Shown here: piece by piece, positions 35,036 through 46,080 of the stretch | How positions within the stretch are numbered: position 1 is the stretch's first letter | Layout of the letters: each line of letters begins with the position of its first letter | Origin: Megaustenia siamemsis | Taxonomy: Eukaryota > Mollusca > Gastropoda > Stylommatophora > Ariophantidae | Assembly: GCA_032433765.1 (NCBI GenBank) | Contig: JAVIAB010000159.1 | Coordinates: 2,170,001 to 2,234,000, forward strand | DNA length: 64,000 nucleotides | Direction of reading: 5' to 3' | The notes under the pieces: model-generated | What the model was told of the DNA's origin: nothing | Databases searched by the model: none | The model's input: only the letters and a program-made list of their open reading frames with translations | Program-made: the position numbers and the translations under genes

Positions 35036-37085
35036 CCCTCTTTGATGGTTACCACAGACGATAGGAAACATGTGCAGTTATAATAGATCTGGAAGATGCA
35101 TACACACGATTACCCACTGAGTACCTCATGCACATGCTTCTCAAACTGACGGTACACCCCTGCCTCGACAGATGGATCGCTGCAGCACTTTTTTCAGAGG
35201 AAGATGCACTCAAATGTGAGTGTTGGTCGCGCTAGCCTACATCTACATATCCAGGGCTGCCACAACTCTCACCATTGTCACCAGTTCTATTTAACGTGTA
35301 CACAATAACGATCACGGAACAACAGCTGGATGGGAGGGTAAGAACTATGACTTTTGCTGATGATATTCTGGTATATCGAAAGGGAAGAGAGAGACGGGAA
35401 ATCGTCTCCACAATACAAGACGAACTCGATCGCATCTCTTTCTAGTGTGGAGTATCAGGTGCCTTGGATGATACTAATAAAACATCAGTTGCATGGTTCT
35501 GAACAATCACATCGTTAACACGGAAACACCGGTGGAACGTATGGGAGCTGATGATGTGACCAGGAACAGGTTGAAGACGTACCGAGGAGTCAAGTTTGAT
35601 GGCAGTCTGTGTTTTAGGGACCACGTGATAAGAATAGCCCGCAAAGACTAGTGGCCATGGTGGAACGTATGGGAGCTGATGATGTGACCAGGAACAAGTT
35701 GATGACATACCTAGGCGTCAAGTTTGATGGCAGTCTGTGTTTTAGGGACCACGTGATAAGAAAAGCCCGCAAAGACTAGTGGCCATGGTGGAACGTATGG
35801 GGGCTGATGATGTGACCAGGAACAAGTTGATGACATACCTAGGCGTCAAGTTTGATGGCAGTCTGTGTTTTAGGGACCACGTGATAAGAAAAGCCCGCAA
35901 AGACTAGTGGCCATGAAAGTTATTGCAGCTGTCGATACAGAGGTTAACTACAGGGACTGTTCCTAGGACTGGACCTCGCAACAACTATGTCCTAGCAATC
36001 CTCGCTGTCTGCGCAACACAGATTGATAGGTTGGGAAAGTACAGAATGAAGGGATGAGCTTCATCTTGGGCTGTAGGAGAGACACTGCCTACACTGTAGC
36101 AATGTGGTATCTTCTTGACAGGATCTAGATCTGGAAGGCACGAGCATTCCTGAAGCTAAGTACAGATAAAGAACATCCACTGCACCACGAGCTCAACGCA
36201 GGGAAAGGTGTCAGGCTAAAAAGAGGTAAGTCATGGATGGCCGAGCAGAAGGTGCCATCAAACAGGTATGTGGGGTTACCAATATCAACACTTGTGAGGA
36301 GTAAATACCGGTGCCTATGTCATTCAGGGGCACATTTTAATGTATTGTCACTCTCGGCAGAAAATGTAGGAAACAGAATATAGTTGCAGTCGATGCGGAG
36401 GTCAACGCTCTCACCTGGGATAACACCGACGAGAAAGATGCAGTCTTCTATACAGACAGGGCTGTAATATGACACCAAAGGAGTGCATAGGCATGTACAG
36501 CACACTCGGCAGGCAGGATAGTCAAGGAAGACAGTGGTGCATACGTTATGACCACGAGTAGCATGACAATGGAGGTGATGGCAGGGACCAGAGCATTCAT
36601 CTGGTTAGTCACAAGACTACACCCACGCCTGCATACTAAATGATTTACCGAGCATGATAAATAAAAGTACAGGTGGGTTCTGAACGCAGGCAGCCGGTAG
36701 AGTCATTACAGATGTCAACGATATGCAGTCTACGTCCCTGTACATGCGGGAATACGAGAGAAGTGAAGAGTGGAAAGGCTGGCTAGCTGTGACGTCGCCG
36801 AAGACGGTCAACCAATGGAACGCAAAGAAGCCATGAATGCCCTTCGAAACGTGGGAAGGGCACAGGACTTAGATGACCCTGACCCCATATCACTCCTTCT
36901 GATGAAAGAGATGGGAGTTAAGATGGACACAGCCAGAAATGAGAAACTTTGGGGAAGTATAAGGTCTTGTCAAGCAACCGAGAACGGGAGTCTTTAGCCG
37001 CTGGGCGCTGCGGGACTTGCTAGGAGGGGATCTCAGCATCTATGGACATGTTCGCAGTGCAATGATGATGACCGCAAATAACTCA
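35036..37085 (+). mobile_element. RNase H-bearing non-LTR retroelement (RH-1), decayed copy
   Basis: Plus strand. Reverse transcriptase starts at about 35075 with VIIDLEDAYTRLP, then LSPVLFNVYTITI, MTFADDILVYRKG (catalytic FADD) and TIQDELDRIS (to about 35443). The following pol region contains a threefold tandem duplication (35533-35915). Stretches from 35920 to 36340 are broken by stops. RNase H-type sequence follows at about 36390-36640 (DAEVNALTWDNTDEKDAVFY, TDRAV, TTSSMTMEVMA), then a C-terminal block ending RWALRDLLGGDLSIYGHVRS at about 36995-37060. It is a partner of the interrupted copy at 17705-20160. The RNase H domain suggests an I-clade-like element, by inference. Confidence 0.8.
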
Positions 37086-37834
37086 ACAATTCATTAGCAA
37101 TCGTGTTGAATGTTTCCTATTTCCAAATATACGGATATAGCAACTGTTGTGCATTTTTCTTATTGACAAGTAAACAATAACCTTGGAATTGTCGTCTATG
37201 CCACAATTAGGGCTCTACGGCAGTCGACTATGTCGCCAGAATTGTGACATGAGTGGAGCGGATATGGGGAATTCCCGACTGCAGTGATACTGATTCGATT
37301 AACAGAGCAGAACGTATGTAACAACGTGATGTATGTTTCATATTGACATATATGCAACACTTGGTTTCTATATTTCCTATTAAATACAACCAAAACATAA
37401 AACTAGACTCAAGTACAAAAGTTGTTGATAAACAACAAAGATCCCAACAACTCGAACTGTAGTTTCCACTAGTTTAGATTGAAGTACTTTCGTTTTTGAT
37501 GTACAGCAAAGATCCCTAGAACTGCAGCGTTATTTTCCACTGGTTTAGATTGAAGACAATAAACGTTTTTTTTTTCTGATGCACTTTAGAGTTATGTTTG
37601 AGAGCCCGTATTATCTAACTTACAAATTTGACCAGTGATTGCTTTCCTAGTTAGACAATGGGTATTTAGAAGCTCGGTCACTGAGAATCTTGAAGAGAGC
37701 CAATCAAGTAACGACTAGAAGTGAATTCAACCACTTCATTCATCAGCTTTCAGATCTATATTTAATTCATGAAAAAAACATCAAATTTATAACGCAGATC
37801 GACTGGTAGCCAGCTTCTCTATAAAATTGCCTGT
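37086..37834. other. Unique spacer with weak internal duplication
   Basis: A loose two-copy similarity (AAGATCCC...AACT...TTTCCACT...TTTAGATTGAAG) at about 37438-37480 and 37508-37555. Otherwise nothing recognised and no long open frame. Confidence 0.4.
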
Positions 37835-39285
37835 GTGTCTTGACAGACGGTATGTAGCAAGCAATCAGTAAATGTTGGCTTGTCTTGACAGACGGTGTGT
37901 AGCAAGGAATCAGTAAATATTGACATGTCTTGACAGACGGTATGTAGCAAGCAATCAGTAAATGTTGACATGTCTTGACAGACGGTGTGTAGCAAGCAAT
38001 CAGTAAATGTTGGCTTGTCTTGACAGACGGTATGTAGCAAGCAATCAGTAAATGTTGACATGTCTTGACAGACGGTGTGTAGCAAGCAATCAGTAAATGT
38101 TGGCTTGTCTTGACAGACGGAATGTTGCAAGCAATCAGTAAATGTTGACATGTCTTGACAGACGGTGTGTAGCAAGCAATCAGTAAATGTTGACATGTCT
38201 TGACAGACGGTATGTAGCAAGCAATCAGTAAATGTTGGCTTGTCTTGACAGATGGTATGTTGCAAGCAATCAGTAAATGTTGGCTTGTCTTGACAGACGG
38301 TATGTAGCAAGCAATCAGTAAATGTTGACATGTCTTGACAGACGGTGTGTAGCAAGCAATCAGTAAATGTTGACATGTCTTGACAGACGGTGTGTAGCAA
38401 GCAATCAGTAAATGTTGACATGTCTTGACAGACGGTGTGTAGCAAGCAATCAGTAAATGTTGACATGTCTTGACAGACGGTATGTAGCAAGCAATCAGTA
38501 AATGTTGACATGTCTTGACAGACGGTATGTAGCAAGCAATCAGTAAATGTTGGCTTGTCTTGACAGACGGAATGTAGCAAGCAATCAGTAAATGTTGACA
38601 TGTCTTGACAGACGATATGTAGCAAGCAATCAGTAAATGTTGACATGTCTTGACAGACGGTGTGTAGCAAGTAATCAGTAAATGTTGGCTTGTCTTGACA
38701 GACGGTATGTAGCAAGCAATCAGTAAATGTTGGCATGTCTTGACAGACGGTGTGTAGCAAGCAATCAGTAAATGTTGGCTTGTCTTGACAGACAGTATGT
38801 AGCAAGCAATCAGTAAATGTTGACATGTCTTGACAGACGGTATGTAGCAAGCAAGCAGTAAATGTTGACATGTCTTGACAGACGTTGTGTAGCAAGCAAT
38901 CAGTAAATGTTGACGTGTCTTGACAGACGTTGTGTAGCAAGCAATCAGTAAATGTTGACGTGTCTTGACAGACGGTATGTAGCAAGTAATCAGTAAATGT
39001 TGACATGTCTTGACAGACGGTATGTAGCAAGCAATCAGTAAATGTTGACATGTCTTGACAGACGGTATGTAGCAAGCAATCAGTAAATGTTGATATGTCT
39101 TGACAGACGGTATGTAGCAAGCAATCAGCAAATGCTGGCATGTTTTGACAGACGGTATGTAGCAAGCAATCAGTAAATGTTGACATGTCTTGACAGACGG
39201 TATGTAGCAAGCAATCAGTAAATGTTGACATATCTTGACAGACGGAATGTAGCAAGCAATCAGGAAATGTTGACATGTCTTTCTG
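37835..39285. repeat. 45-bp minisatellite, about 32 copies
   Basis: The unit contains GACATGTCTTGACAGACGG and AGCAAGCAATCAGTAAATG. Two main variants (TTGACATG and TTGGCTTG) alternate in blocks. The 15-codon period keeps two minus-strand frames open for about 500 codons (CQHLLIACY and FTDCLLHTVCQD repeats). These are period artefacts unless expression is shown. Confidence 0.98.
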
Positions 39286-39800
39286 GTATGTAACCAACAA
39301 TCAGTAAATGTTGACATGTCTTTCTGGTATGTAACCAACTATCAGTAAATGTTGACATGTCTTTCTGGTATGTAACCAACTATCAGTAAATGTTGACATG
39401 TCTTTCTGGTATGTAACCAACAATCAGTAAATGTTGACATGTCTTTCTGGTATGTAACCAACTATCAGTAAATGTTGACATGTTTTGACGGTATGTAACC
39501 AACTATCAGTAAATGTTGACATGTTTTGACGGTATGTAACCAACTATCAGTAAATGTTGACATGTTTTGACGGTATGTAACCAACAATCAGTAAATGTTG
39601 ACATCTCTTGAAAGACGGTATGTAACCAACTATCAGTAAATGTTGACATGTTTTGACGGTATGTAACCAACAATCAGTAAATGTTGACATGTCATGAAAG
39701 ACGGTATGTAACCAACAATCAGTAAATGTTGACATCTCTTGAAAGACGGTATTTAACAAACAATCAGTAAATGTTGACATGTCTTGAAAGACGGTATGTA
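39286..39800. repeat. 41-45-bp variant block of the same array
   Basis: Same core (CAGTAAATGTTGACATGTC), but the middle is replaced by TTTCTGGTATGTAACCAAC or TTTTGACGGTATGTAACC, giving shorter units. It is a transition zone between the 45-bp arrays on each side. Confidence 0.93.
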
Positions 39801-40430
39801 ACCCCTGCAATCAGTAATTGTTGACATGTCTTGATATATGGTGTGCAATCAACAATCAGTAATTGATGACATGTCTTGATAGATGGTGTGTAATCAACAA
39901 TTAGTAATTGGTGACATGTCTTGATAGATGGTGTGTAATCAACAATCAGTAATTGTTGACATGTCTTGATAGATGGTGTGTAATCAACAATCAGTAATTG
40001 TTGACATGTCTTGATATATGGTGTGTATTCAACAATCAGTAATTGTTGACATGTCTTGATAGATGGTGTGTAATCAACAATTAGTAATTGGTGACATGTC
40101 TTGATATATGGTGTGTAATCAACAATTAGTAATTGGTGACATGTCTTGATATATGGTGTGTAATCAACAATTAGTAATTGGTGACATGTCTTGATAGATG
40201 GTGTGTAATCAACAATCAGTAATTGTTGACATGTCTTGATAGATGGTGTGTAATCAACAATCAGTAATTGTTGACATGTCTTGATAGATGGTGTGTAATC
40301 AACAATCAGTAATTGTTGACATGTCTTTATATATGGTGTGTAATCAACAATCAGTAATTGTTGACATGTCTTGATAGATGGTGTGTAATCAACAATCAGT
40401 AATTGTTGACATGTCTTGACAAGTGAATGT
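39801..40430. repeat. 45-bp minisatellite, third subfamily
   Basis: The unit contains CATGTCTTGATAGATGGTG and TAATCAACAATCAGTAATTG, about 14 copies. Clearly related to the arrays at 37835-39800 but locally homogenised. Bases 40431-40690 are unique with nothing recognised. Confidence 0.95.
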
Positions 40431-40689
40431 TTTGACGAACGGCTCCTTTTGTGACTTGCTGTTCCAAAATCCACAACTTTACCCATATAAGGGACAGGAT
40501 GTATTTGCACCTTCGTGTGTGCTACTGGACCCCTTAGCTCTGTTAAGTCTTTTTTTAAATGATTTTTTGTCCTTTGATCGTTGCATCAGCTCCTAAACTA
40601 ATGTAACTGAATTAATTTCTGGTCCCCACGTTACACGAACTGTCGTCAGATTAGCATAGTCAATTTCGCTGATGGAAAAACCCGTTCTG

Positions 40690-41560
40690 GATAGTTTGCA
40701 AACATCTCTTTACATAAGGTTTGGTCTATCCATAGATGTCTCGTCATTCCTTGTAGATACTTTACAAACATCTCTTTACATAAGTTGTGGTCTACAACAG
40801 ATGACTTGCACTACTTAATATTTTACAAACATCTCTTTACATAAGTTGTGGTCTACCACAGATGACTTGCACTACTTAATATTTTACAAACATCTCTTTA
40901 CATAAGTTGTGGTCTACAACAGATGACTTGCACTACTTAATATTTTACAAACATCTCTTTACATAAGTTGTGGTCTACAACAGATGACTTGCACTACTTA
41001 ATATTTTACAAACATCTCTTTACATAAGTTGTGGTCTACCACAGATGACTTGCACTACTTAATATTTTACAAACATCTCTTTACATAAGTTGTGGTCTAC
41101 AACAGATGACTTGCACTACTTAATATTTTACAAACATCTCTTTACATAAGTTGTGGTCTACCACAGATGACTTGCACTACTTAATATTTTACAAACATCT
41201 CTTTACATAAGTTGTGGTCTACAACAGATGACTTGCACTACTTAATATTTTACAAACATCTCTTTACATAAGTTGTGGTCTACCACAGATGACTTGCACT
41301 ACTTAATATTTTACAAACATCTCTTTACATAAGTTGTGGTCTACAACAGATGACTTGCACTACTTAATATTTTACAAACATCTCTTTACTTAACGTTTTG
41401 GTCTACACATAAATGTCTCGTCATCCCTTCTGGATACTTTACAAATATCTCTTTACGTAAGTTGTGATCTACCATAGACGACTTGCCCTTCTGGACACTT
41501 TACAAACATCTATTTACATAAGTTTTAGTCTACCCATAGATGGTTTACTATCCCTAAACT
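40690..41560. repeat. 61-bp minisatellite, about 14 copies
   Basis: The unit contains ACAAACATCTCTTTACATAAG and TGACTTGCACTACTTAATAT. Inner copies are identical except for CTACAACAG or CTACCACAG, which mostly alternate. The outer copies at both ends are diverged. Confidence 0.96.
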
Positions 41561-41992
41561 CTTGATATATAACTGCCTGTCAATAAAATAAATATCCATC
41601 ACTCTAAGATGAACCAACCATTATAGCCTTGTTTATTAAAGACTTATTTGCACGGATGGAAGTTTAGCACATTACAAGATAAGTTAACTATTTGCAACTG
41701 CCATATTCTATATTTTATGAAAACAGCAAATATGAAAACTGTTTCATCCCTTTTCATATCTTGAACACGTAGATCAAGTCTCGGAAAAATTTAAAAGGAT
41801 ATTACCGGCACATGTTTAATAATTTAGGATCTTTGTCCTGGTTGACAATTACATCATGGTCCAAGCTAAGCACATACATATGATATGTTAAGATATTTGT
41901 CCTGATCTTTAATCTTATATTGGCACAAGTTAAGAACATATGTTTAATAAGGGACAAAACTTTGTCCTGATCGTTAATCTTAAGAGACATAT
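41561..41992. other. Spacer with degenerate repeat
   Basis: AT-rich. A loosely repeated TTTGTCCTG ... TTAATCTTA motif occurs three times between 41825 and 41985, possibly a decayed tandem repeat. No gene recognised. Confidence 0.4.
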
Positions 41993-42045
41993 TAAACACA
42001 ATTCAAACAAAACAAATGAGATTGTTGGAGCATGTTAAAAGACAC
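41993..42045 (+). mobile_element. RT-B fragment, left side of nested insertion
   Basis: AACACAATTCAAACAAAAC through CATGTTAAAAGACAC matches the part of RT-B that encodes NTIRTRQMRFLGHVKRH (see 18139-19397). The coding line resumes at 42527 with SMPVIVILEGKLQ, so the RH-3 fragment between is an insertion. Confidence 0.75.
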
Positions 42046-42526
42046 GAACGAACGCGCAGACAATTTAGCTAAAGAGGGAGGGAGATTACCACAAGAGAAC
42101 CATCCACTCAGTTCTGATGAAGGCAAATCCATCCTCAATGGTCAGTTCTATGAAAAATGGAAACGAGAACACCCAAAGCATAACGAGAGGGACGGATATC
42201 ACCAACTATCAAGGAGGGATCAAGTCATCATACTTCGCCTACGCACAGGCCACAATAGAATGAGAAATCACATGTTCACCAAATTCAAAATAGGTACAAC
42301 CAGCCTATGCCACTGTACACTGGACAATATGACTACAAAACACGTTCTACAGGATTGCCCCCAGTACACAGACCTGAGAAGAGCAATGTGGTCCACACCC
42401 ACCTCCCTGGAAGAGAAACTATATGGGGCAATCGAATCGCATAAACAGACAGCTGACTTCATGAGAGAGTCTGGAATCATACTCTGGTGTAGTCTTGATC
42501 GCAGAGAGAGAGAGAGAGAGAGAGAG
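42046..42526 (+). mobile_element. RNase H retroelement 3' end (RH-3), young truncated insertion
   Basis: A 481-bp insertion with AAAAGACAC on both sides (42037-42045 and 42527-42535). It encodes without a stop the end of RNase H (NERADNLAKEGG), a linker (LSSDEGKSILNGQF), RLRTGHNRMRNHMF, a zinc-knuckle-like CHCTLDNMTTKHVLQDCP, and a tail ending GIILWCSLDR. It finishes in a (GA)n tail (about 42503-42526). 5' truncation, a simple-repeat tail and a target duplication are the marks of target-primed reverse transcription. The same protein end occurs in decayed form at 53555-54105. Confidence 0.88.
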
Positions 42527-42733
42527 AAAAGACACAGCATGCCAGTAATAGTAATCTTGGAAGGGAAATTGCAAGATAAAAGAGATAGAAGCAGACCAAG
42601 ACTAACATGGACGAATAACATAAAAAGATGGACATGTCAGCCTATGACAATCTGCACCATCAAAGCAAGAGACAAAGCGGAATGGCGCTCAATAACAGCC
42701 AACCTTCCATGCGGAGACGGCACTCAGTGATGA
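42527..42733 (+). mobile_element. RT-B fragment, right side of nested insertion
   Basis: Encodes VILEGKLQDKRDRSRPRLTW, then NNIKRWTCQPMTICTIKARD and the terminal CGDGTQ and stop. The open frame is intact from the insertion point to the stop. Confidence 0.85.
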
Positions 42734-43028
42734 TGGTGGATTAGCCAACTGAAGTTAGAGCAGAAGACAGGCGGGTTGGTTGCCTGTAAACAAAATAACG
42801 GTGATCTTGTCAGTTCCCAGCCAGAAATAATCGTCACGAGTCAGGGCTTTACTAATTCAACAAGTTGTTCAAGTCAACAAGAACTAGATTTCTAATAAAG
42901 GGCGATATTTGTCAGCACAATTGGGCAGGTTATAGAATGTGTTTGATTTAGTTAGTCTGAAGTTATGACAATAAAATATAAGACATACCGACCAACATAA
43001 CTGTGGTAACTGGAAACTATCAGTGAGT

Positions 43029-43030
<2 letters not shown>

Positions 43031-43065
<35 letters not shown>
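43031..43065. repeat. GA dinucleotide microsatellite
   Basis: Nearly pure (GA)n, followed by GA-rich sequence to about 43088. Bases 42734-43030 hold no recognised feature. Confidence 0.92.
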
Positions 43066-43069
<4 letters not shown>

Positions 43070-43211
43070 AGAGACAGCGAGCGAGATAGTTGACAGCAAC
43101 GACACCAACTACGTTTCAAAGCAACAAGACAAGGACAACCCTTTAAGAAGCTTCAACTATTGATTGAATCTCATAGCGCTCTAAATTATCGCCCTCTTCC
43201 GAATCTCTCAG

Positions 43212-43392
43212 GAAACCAAAATTAGATTAGTGCCACACTTACCATCACATTTCTCAGAAAACCAAAATTAGATTAGTGTCACACTTACCATCACATTTCT
43301 CAGAAAACCAAAATTAGATTAGTGCCACACTTACCATCACATTTCTCAGAAAACCAAAATTAGATTAGTGTCACACTTACCATTAAATCGTT
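43212..43392. repeat. 46-bp tandem repeat, 4 copies
   Basis: The unit contains ACCAAAATTAGATTAGTG and CACACTTACCATCACATTTC. The copies are almost identical, alternating GTGCCAC and GTGTCAC. The following 43393-43965 is unique AT-rich sequence without a recognised gene. Confidence 0.94.
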
Positions 43393-43965
43393 AAATTATG
43401 AATTACCGCACATAGATAATTCTGAAGCTTCAACTATTTAATTTGAATGTCAAATAAAGATATAAACATTAACGATCATGCCATTGCAATGCCGTTTTAT
43501 TGATCTAAATTACTGATAAAGACACAATTGAAGATATACTCATGGCTCTCAAGAATAAATATGTTTGTGCCAACGAACTAATATGATAATGAGGCCAAAC
43601 GAAAAATGGTCTCATTACCGTAAAGAAAATAATTGGCTGCTATTTGTTATATTTATTCAGTAATAGAAAAATATATGTCTCTTCTTTGTCGTTACTCCAA
43701 TGTAAATTAGTCACGTTTACACCATGAATTATCATATTAACAGATGTTGTAACGTAATTTTCATCTTGCAGCTTAAAATATATAATAGCTCTCGTCATAC
43801 TGCTCGCGAGTTAAACATTTATGGAGTTAGCACGTGAATTAGAGAATCAATAATATTGTTACATCAATGGAAGGAAGCGACAGTGGCTAGACGAAATTGG
43901 TGATAAAGCAAGAGACGACAGGAAGACGAGGGAAACAACTTGTTATAGTTCCCAATGATTTTGAA

Positions 43966-44063
43966 CATTTCTGGATAGGCGGCCGAGCACATATGGGTGT
44001 AAACTCGCGTGCTAAGACGCCGGTTCAAGTCTCGTACTTTACCTTTACCTTTACCTTAGCCAT
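43966..44063 (+). mobile_element. tRNA-like SINE head with TTTACC tail
   Basis: A short tRNA-related unit: GCGGCCGAGCACATATGG, then a B-box-like CGGTTCAAGTCTC (about 44021-44033), followed directly by three to four TTTACC repeats. No body separates head and tail, so it is a minimal or truncated SINE. It is too diverged from a cloverleaf to be called a tRNA gene. The region 44064-44410 holds nothing recognised. Confidence 0.55.
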
Positions 44064-44411
44064 TCAGAGAAGAAGAGCATGAAGGAAAGGAGCTGCCAAC
44101 ACTATTCATAATGTTATTGTTTTTGTAATAAAAAGAAGGCAGTACAAGCTGCAATACATTATTGATGACTCAAGGACTGACAGAAGAAAGAAGAGCATCC
44201 CGTTCTCACACATTGACAATAATGGTATAACAAATGACATCATATGTCGCGTCCTACCTATGTGACGAGTTGACATCACGTTCACTTTACACGTCACACA
44301 GTTGGGCAGCCGACAAAGAGGACATGGATGTTTCCAGATGTTGACGTTTTGATATAATGTTTACAGTTTAGAACATTAATGTGTTTATTTCACAACAGTT
44401 GTGACCATATA

Positions 44412-45054
44412 ATATAATACTTGGATAGCGCACTCAACAGTTATGATAATATAATATGACATATGGACAGCGCACTCAATAGTTGTGATGATATAATATG
44501 ACATATGGACAGCGCACTCAATAGTTGTGATGATATAATATGACATATGGACAGCGCACTCAACAGTTGTGATGATATAATATGACATATGGACAGCGCA
44601 CTCAACAGTTGTGATGATATAATATGACATATGGACAGCGCACTCAATAGTTGTGATGATATAATATGACATATGGACAGCGCACTCAATAGTTGTGATG
44701 ATATAATATGACATATGGACAGCGCACTCAATAGTTGTGATGATATAATATAATAAATGGATAGAGCACTCAACAGTTGTGACAATAGAATATAATACTT
44801 GGATAGCGCACTCAACAGATGTGATAATATAATATAATATAATACATAGATAGAGCACTCAACCGTTGTGACAATAGAATATAAGACATGGATAGCGCAC
44901 TTAACAGTTATGACAATAGAATATAATACATTATAGCGCACTCAACAGTTGTGGTAATAAAATATAATACATGGATATCGCACTCAACAGTTGTGGTAAT
45001 AAAATATAATACATGGATATCGCACTCAACAGTTGTGACAATAGAATATAAGAC
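44412..45054 (+). repeat. 42-bp minisatellite ending at the GPCR 2 start codon
   Basis: About 15 copies of a 42-bp unit beginning ATGGACAGCGCACTCAA. Copies start at 44463, 44505, 44547, 44589, 44631, 44673 and 44715, then more diverged, and at 44971 and 45013. The next step of exactly 42 bp lands on the ATG of the receptor (45055). The receptor's first codons MDSALN are therefore the last repeat unit. In most copies the ATG opens a frame of 12 codons closed by TGA or TAA three bases before the next ATG. If transcribed in the leader, this would be a ladder of short upstream ORFs. Confidence 0.95.
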
Positions 45055-46080
45055 ATGGATAGCGCACTCAACAAATCTGATGTGAATGTGATACAAATTA
45101 TCAGTGATGGTCAAAGAGAAGTGATAGTAACAGTTAATGTGGTTATTTTGTGCGGTGTTGTCAGTGTGCTCGGAGCAGTAGCCAACGTTTTCAACCTGTT
45201 GGTGTTTTATAAACAAGGTCTGGACACAACCATCAACATTAGCTTCTTCTCGCTGGCCTTCTCTGATCTGTGTAGTCTTGTTTTACAACAGCTTTACAAC
45301 CTCTACAACAACCCTCTGTTTCAGGGCTTGGATCTACCAATTATCTACTCTGACCTTCTATTTTTGACTTCAGTAATGCCACGAGAAATATTCGCAACAA
45401 TCACCTGTCACATAACAGCCTTTATCACCACCGAGAGATGTCTGTGTGTTGTCTTTCCTCTACACGTCAAACGAGTTATCACTCCCAGGGTGATTGTAAT
45501 AGTTATCATTCTTATTTATATTGTCAACGTGATATTAATAGCACCACTCTATTTCACGTCCTACTACACCTGGAAGTTCTACCCAAAATTGAATAGAACC
45601 CTCCTGGGTCTAACTCACACAAAATATATCGGCATCACTGTAGCTTTTGTTTCTTTCTCACACGCGATTGTTTTGTTGTTTGGGTGCCAGCTTGTTCTAA
45701 CTTTCACCTTGATCTTAGTTTACAAACTTGGAAAGAAAAACGCCTGGCGACAAGTGGCGAACGTTGACTTGAAGAAGGCCATATCTATGTCTCAACGTGA
45801 CAGATCTACCATAACTATGGTTGTGCTTATTGCTAGCGTTTTAGTGGTGTGCTACACGCCGGCTCTTATGTTGAGCGTTGTCATATTTATAGAACCAGAG
45901 TTTTCACGATTTGGCAAGCTCTCCAACATCTACAAAAGTTTATGGTCATTGGCTATATTATTTGAGAATATTAACTCCAGTGTCAATATTTTTTTTTATT
46001 TTAAAATAAGTTCCAAGTACAGGCAGGCTTTCATTGAGTTATTCTGTAGACAACGTTCTGGCCTGGCCAATAAACGATAA
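45055..46080 (+). CDS. Class A GPCR, gastropod chemosensory-receptor type (GPCR 2), intact
   Basis: Uninterrupted single-exon frame of 341 residues. The N-terminus has an NKS glycosylation site (6-8). TM1 is about 22-50 (GAVANVFN, Asn 44) and TM2 about 61-83 (SLAFSDL, Asp 71). TM3 ends in ERC (127-129) instead of DRY, followed by CVVFPLHVKRVITP. TM4 is about 144-166, TM5 about 192-224, TM6 about 251-279 (CYTP, 266-269) and TM7 about 293-316 (NSSVNIFFY replacing NPxxY). The basic tail contains SSKYRQAFIELF. No cysteine pair between TM3 and the second extracellular loop is evident. It is a paralogue of the frameshifted gene at 29413 (shared GLDTTINISFFSLA and TTERCLCVVFPL-type blocks). Expected to sit in the plasma membrane of sensory cells and signal through G proteins; the ligand is unknown. 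The ATG at 45055 comes from the repeat. The next in-frame methionine is well inside the receptor, so no alternative start is obvious. Confidence 0.88.
   Translation: MDSALNKSDVNVIQIISDGQREVIVTVNVVILCGVVSVLGAVANVFNLLVFYKQGLDTTINISFFSLAFSDLCSLVLQQLYNLYNNPLFQGLDLPIIYSDLLFLTSVMPREIFATITCHITAFITTERCLCVVFPLHVKRVITPRVIVIVIILIYIVNVILIAPLYFTSYYTWKFYPKLNRTLLGLTHTKYIGITVAFVSFSHAIVLLFGCQLVLTFTLILVYKLGKKNAWRQVANVDLKKAISMSQRDRSTITMVVLIASVLVVCYTPALMLSVVIFIEPEFSRFGKLSNIYKSLWSLAILFENINSSVNIFFYFKISSKYRQAFIELFCRQRSGLANKR

Noticed and set aside
43966..44063. tRNA gene on the plus strand
   Set aside because: Only the B-box region is convincing and a TTTACC repeat follows where a discriminator and terminator should be. 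Treated as a SINE head.
44385..44941. Minus-strand frames with CAVHMSYYIITT repeats
   Set aside because: Translations of the 42-bp array (14 codons) in the antisense direction. The biologically meaningful register is the plus strand, where the unit equals the GPCR start.
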